Under the pieces are notes generated by a model. It worked only from the letters and a program-made list of their open reading frames with translations. It was not told the DNA's origin and did no database searches. A DNA stretch of 41,337 bases from JAXDJJ01 sp034665745 (GTDB taxonomy: Bacteria; Actinomycetota; CADDZG01; WHSQ01), in NCBI GenBank assembly GCA_034665745.1, contig JAXDJJ010000039.1, positions 1 through 41,337 on the forward strand. Reading direction: 5' to 3'. Shown piece after piece: positions 39,677 to 41,337 of the stretch; positions within the stretch are counted from its first letter, which is position 1; each line of letters starts with the position of its first letter. The translations under genes and the position numbers were made by a program.

Positions 39677-41007
39677 GCTCGGGCGCAGCGCGGATACCTG
39701 TCGTAGCGGTCGTCGGAAGGCCTAACGTCGGCAAGTCATCCCTGGTGAATCGCGTTCTCGGACGACGAGAAGCCATCGTTGAAGAGACCCCCGGCGTCAC
39801 TCGCGACCGGCACGCATTCACCGCGGAATGGCGGGGCCGATCTTTCGAGCTAGTCGACACCGGGGGTCTCGAACCGGGAGCCCGGGGGCTCGATGCCAAG
39901 GTCGCGGAGCAAGCCCAGATCGCGATGGATTACGCGGACGTCATCATGCTTGTCGTCGACGCTTCCGTCGGTCCACAAGCCGACGACGTCACCGTCGCGG
40001 GGCTGCTGCGGGGGGTGGACAAGCCCGTAGTGCTTGTAGCCAACAAGGTTGATTCAGGCCAGGACGAGCCTGGGATCGCCGAGTTCTACGCGCTGGGCCT
40101 GGGTGAACCGCACCCGGTGTCTGCGTTACACGGGCGCGGCTCTGGGGACCTCCTCGACGCGGTGCTCGAAGTGATCCCCGACAAGGCCGGTGATCCCGAT
40201 GACGTGTGGGCGACGTTCGCCATCATCGGGCGACCGAACGTAGGCAAGTCATCCCTACTGAATGGGCTCGTGGGCGAGCAGCGATCGATAACGGACTCGG
40301 TTCCCGGAACGACCAGGGACCCCGTGGACTCGTACATCGATCTCGATGACGGGCGCCGTTTACGGATCCTCGACACCGCGGGGATGCGTCGTCAGGTCGC
40401 GATCAAAGACCCGCTCGAATACTTCTCATTCATCCGATCGCGTCGAACGCTGCAGCGCGTGGACGCGGTGCTACTAGTCATCGACACATCCGAAGGTGCG
40501 ACCGGCCTCGACCAGCGTCTTGCCGAAGAGGTCATCGAGTCGGGACGAGCCTGCATCATCGTCCTCAACAAGTGGGACCTGATCACGAAAGACGAGACCG
40601 ATCGGGAGCGACTGGAGAACGACATCGAGACACAGCTTCGGTTCCTGCCGTGGGCGACGGTGGTGCGCACCTCGGCGCTGACGAAAAGGGGGGTGGACAA
40701 ACTCCTGCCGGCCCTGTTGGAAGCGGTCGATTCCCACCGTCGGCGGATGTCGACCTCGGAGGTCAACAAGGTCGTCGAGGACGCTCAGTTACAACGTCCG
40801 GCCCCTCGTTCCTCGGGCAGAAACAATCGGATCCTGTACGCGGTGCAAGCCGACGTTGCTCCTCCGCGTTTCATCTTCTTCTCGAGCCATCGGTTGGACG
40901 ACACCTACCTCCGCTACCTCGAGAAGCGGATACGAGAGGTGGATCCGTTCGCGGGAACCCCGTTCCGCATGGAGGTTCGGAAACGTAAACGGAAGGTTGA
41001 GGGTTGA
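39673..41007 (+). CDS. der: Ribosome-assembly GTPase Der (EngA)
   Basis: The product is 444 aa with two tandem G domains, unique to Der: GRPNVGKSS at residues 15-23 with DTGGLEPG (G3) and NKVD (G4), and GRPNVGKSSLLNGLVG near 178 with DTAGMRR and NKWD. A C-terminal KH-like domain follows (APPRFIFFSSHRLDDTYLRYLEKRIREVDPFAGTPF), ending in a basic RKRKRKVEG. It acts in 50S subunit maturation. The next gene is a tRNA, 26 bases downstream. Confidence 0.96.
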   Translation: MSSGAARIPVVAVVGRPNVGKSSLVNRVLGRREAIVEETPGVTRDRHAFTAEWRGRSFELVDTGGLEPGARGLDAKVAEQAQIAMDYADVIMLVVDASVGPQADDVTVAGLLRGVDKPVVLVANKVDSGQDEPGIAEFYALGLGEPHPVSALHGRGSGDLLDAVLEVIPDKAGDPDDVWATFAIIGRPNVGKSSLLNGLVGEQRSITDSVPGTTRDPVDSYIDLDDGRRLRILDTAGMRRQVAIKDPLEYFSFIRSRRTLQRVDAVLLVIDTSEGATGLDQRLAEEVIESGRACIIVLNKWDLITKDETDRERLENDIETQLRFLPWATVVRTSALTKRGVDKLLPALLEAVDSHRRRMSTSEVNKVVEDAQLQRPAPRSSGRNNRILYAVQADVAPPRFIFFSSHRLDDTYLRYLEKRIREVDPFAGTPFRMEVRKRKRKVEG

Positions 41008-41023
41008 TAGCTGCCGTTATCAT
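40997..41023 (+). promoter_or_regulatory. Candidate promoter of tRNA-Pro
   Basis: TTGAGG (40997-41002) and TATCAT (41018-41023) lie 15 bases apart, a short spacer. The -10 ends ten bases before the mature tRNA 5' end. It overlaps the der 3' end. Weak; read-through from der is an alternative. Confidence 0.3.
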
Positions 41024-41033
41024 CGGCACACGA

Positions 41034-41111
41034 CGGGACGTGGCGCAGCTTGGTTAGCGCACTGGTCTGGGGGACCAGGGGTCGCCGGTTCAAATCCGGC
41101 CGTCCCGACCA
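41034..41111 (+). tRNA. tRNA-Pro, anticodon GGG
   Basis: The acceptor stem CGGGACG (41034-41040) pairs with CGTCCCG (41101-41107), followed by A and an encoded CCA (41109-41111). The D arm is GCGC...GCGC around AGCTTGGTTA; the anticodon arm CTGGT-CTGGGGG-ACCAG shows GGG at positions 34-36; the T arm is GCCGG-TTCAAAT-CCGGC. The full cloverleaf is intact. The next gene begins one base after the CCA. Confidence 0.97.
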
Positions 41112-41112
41112 C

Positions 41113-41337
41113 ATGGAGCGGATCCTCACTATCCCCAACGCGCTGTCATTCCTGCGCCTTGGATCGGTGCCGGTGTTCGTCTACCTGTTCGTTACCGACC
41201 ACACGAACGCAGCGGTGATCCTGTATGCGGCGGGGGCGTGGACGGATTTCTTCGATGGGTGGATCGCCCGGCGCTTCAACCAGGTGAGCGAGCTGGGGAA
41301 GCTTCTAGACCCCATCGCCGACCGGGTCTTCATCGCT
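41113..41337 (+). CDS. pgsA: CDP-alcohol phosphatidyltransferase, N-terminal part (window edge)
   Basis: The visible 75 codons start MERILTIPNALSFLRLGSVP, the usual opening of PgsA-type enzymes. The CDP-alcohol signature D-G-x2-A-R-x8-G-x3-D-x3-D is complete: FFDGWIARRFNQVSEL followed by GKLLDPIAD. The family makes phosphatidylglycerophosphate, cardiolipin or phosphatidylinositol-phosphate from CDP-diacylglycerol; which one cannot be told from this part, so the symbol is provisional. The ATG lies one base past the tRNA CCA with no ribosome-binding site outside the tRNA, so the mRNA may be made leaderless by tRNA 3' processing. The gene runs off the window end. Confidence 0.85.
   Translation, partial: MERILTIPNALSFLRLGSVPVFVYLFVTDHTNAAVILYAAGAWTDFFDGWIARRFNQVSELGKLLDPIADRVFIA

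Noticed and set aside
1..41337. Mobile element or prophage
   Set aside because: No transposase, phage or conjugation gene and no long inverted repeat; xerD is the housekeeping recombinase in its usual place.

Overview
The window (41,337 bases, high GC, almost fully coding) looks like a chromosomal segment from an actinobacterium, probably a lineage far from the well-studied genera. The main support is gene order. A TPR protein, a HAD phosphatase, a ~50-aa protein, tlyA, nadK, recN, steA, a MctB/SteB-type protein, pyrG, xerD, a ParA, scpA, scpB, an RluB-type pseudouridine synthase, cmk and der appear in the same relative order as around Rv1691-Rv1713 of Mycobacterium tuberculosis (comparison from memory). 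Other genes are interleaved: a branched-chain amino-acid ABC transporter, alanine dehydrogenase, murJ with envelope genes, trpS, and aroH/tyrA/aroA. I see no insertion sequence, prophage or CRISPR array.

Layout. 1-144: 3' part of a 5S rRNA gene and its terminator. 0.2-4.3 kb: TPR protein, GNAT acetyltransferase, a small secreted protein, a metallo-beta-lactamase-fold hydrolase, a diacylglycerol-kinase-type lipid kinase and a Rossmann protein. 4.3-10.9 kb (minus strand): a six-gene liv-type operon (accessory anchored protein, livK, livH, livM, livG, livF). 11-14.3 kb: a membrane/zinc-site protein, DUF1015, HAD phosphatase and rhomboid protease. 14.3-25.9 kb: a long plus-strand run of small coiled-coil protein, 51-aa protein, tlyA, nadK, recN, steA, steB/mctB, murJ, glycosyltransferase, AlkP-like membrane protein and an MraY/WecA-like enzyme, many with 4-base stop/start overlaps. 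26-29.8 kb: pyrG, ald, xerD. 29.8-37.7 kb: parA, a ribbon-helix-helix (RHH) protein, a 1-kb gene-free gap, a site-2 protease, trpS, scpA, scpB, rluB, aroH, tyrA. 37.7-41.3 kb: aroA, cmk, der, tRNA-Pro(GGG) and the start of a CDP-alcohol phosphatidyltransferase gene.

The most interesting signal is confined to 29.86-37.73 kb. Between and across genes lie at least nine short arrays of a degenerate 8-bp box, consensus TCGAYAAG, repeated head to tail at exactly 8-bp spacing. They sit just downstream of a candidate parA promoter (with an 18-bp perfect palindrome), inside the RHH gene, in the gene-free gap between two convergent gene ends (the longest arrays), over the scpA ribosome-binding site, on both sides of the aroH start, and across the tyrA/aroA junction. 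Directly downstream of parA, overlapping it by 32 bases, is a 127-aa protein with a basic flexible N-terminus and a predicted C-terminal RHH fold. RHH proteins such as MetJ and the plasmid partition proteins Omega and ParG bind tandem 7-8 bp boxes. I infer a chromosomal ParA-RHH partition or chromosome-organising system of plasmid type, with box arrays as centromere-like sites and operators, built around the scpAB condensin genes. ParA, ScpA and ScpB are firm family assignments. The RHH fold is a prediction from pattern, and the protein-DNA link is inference.
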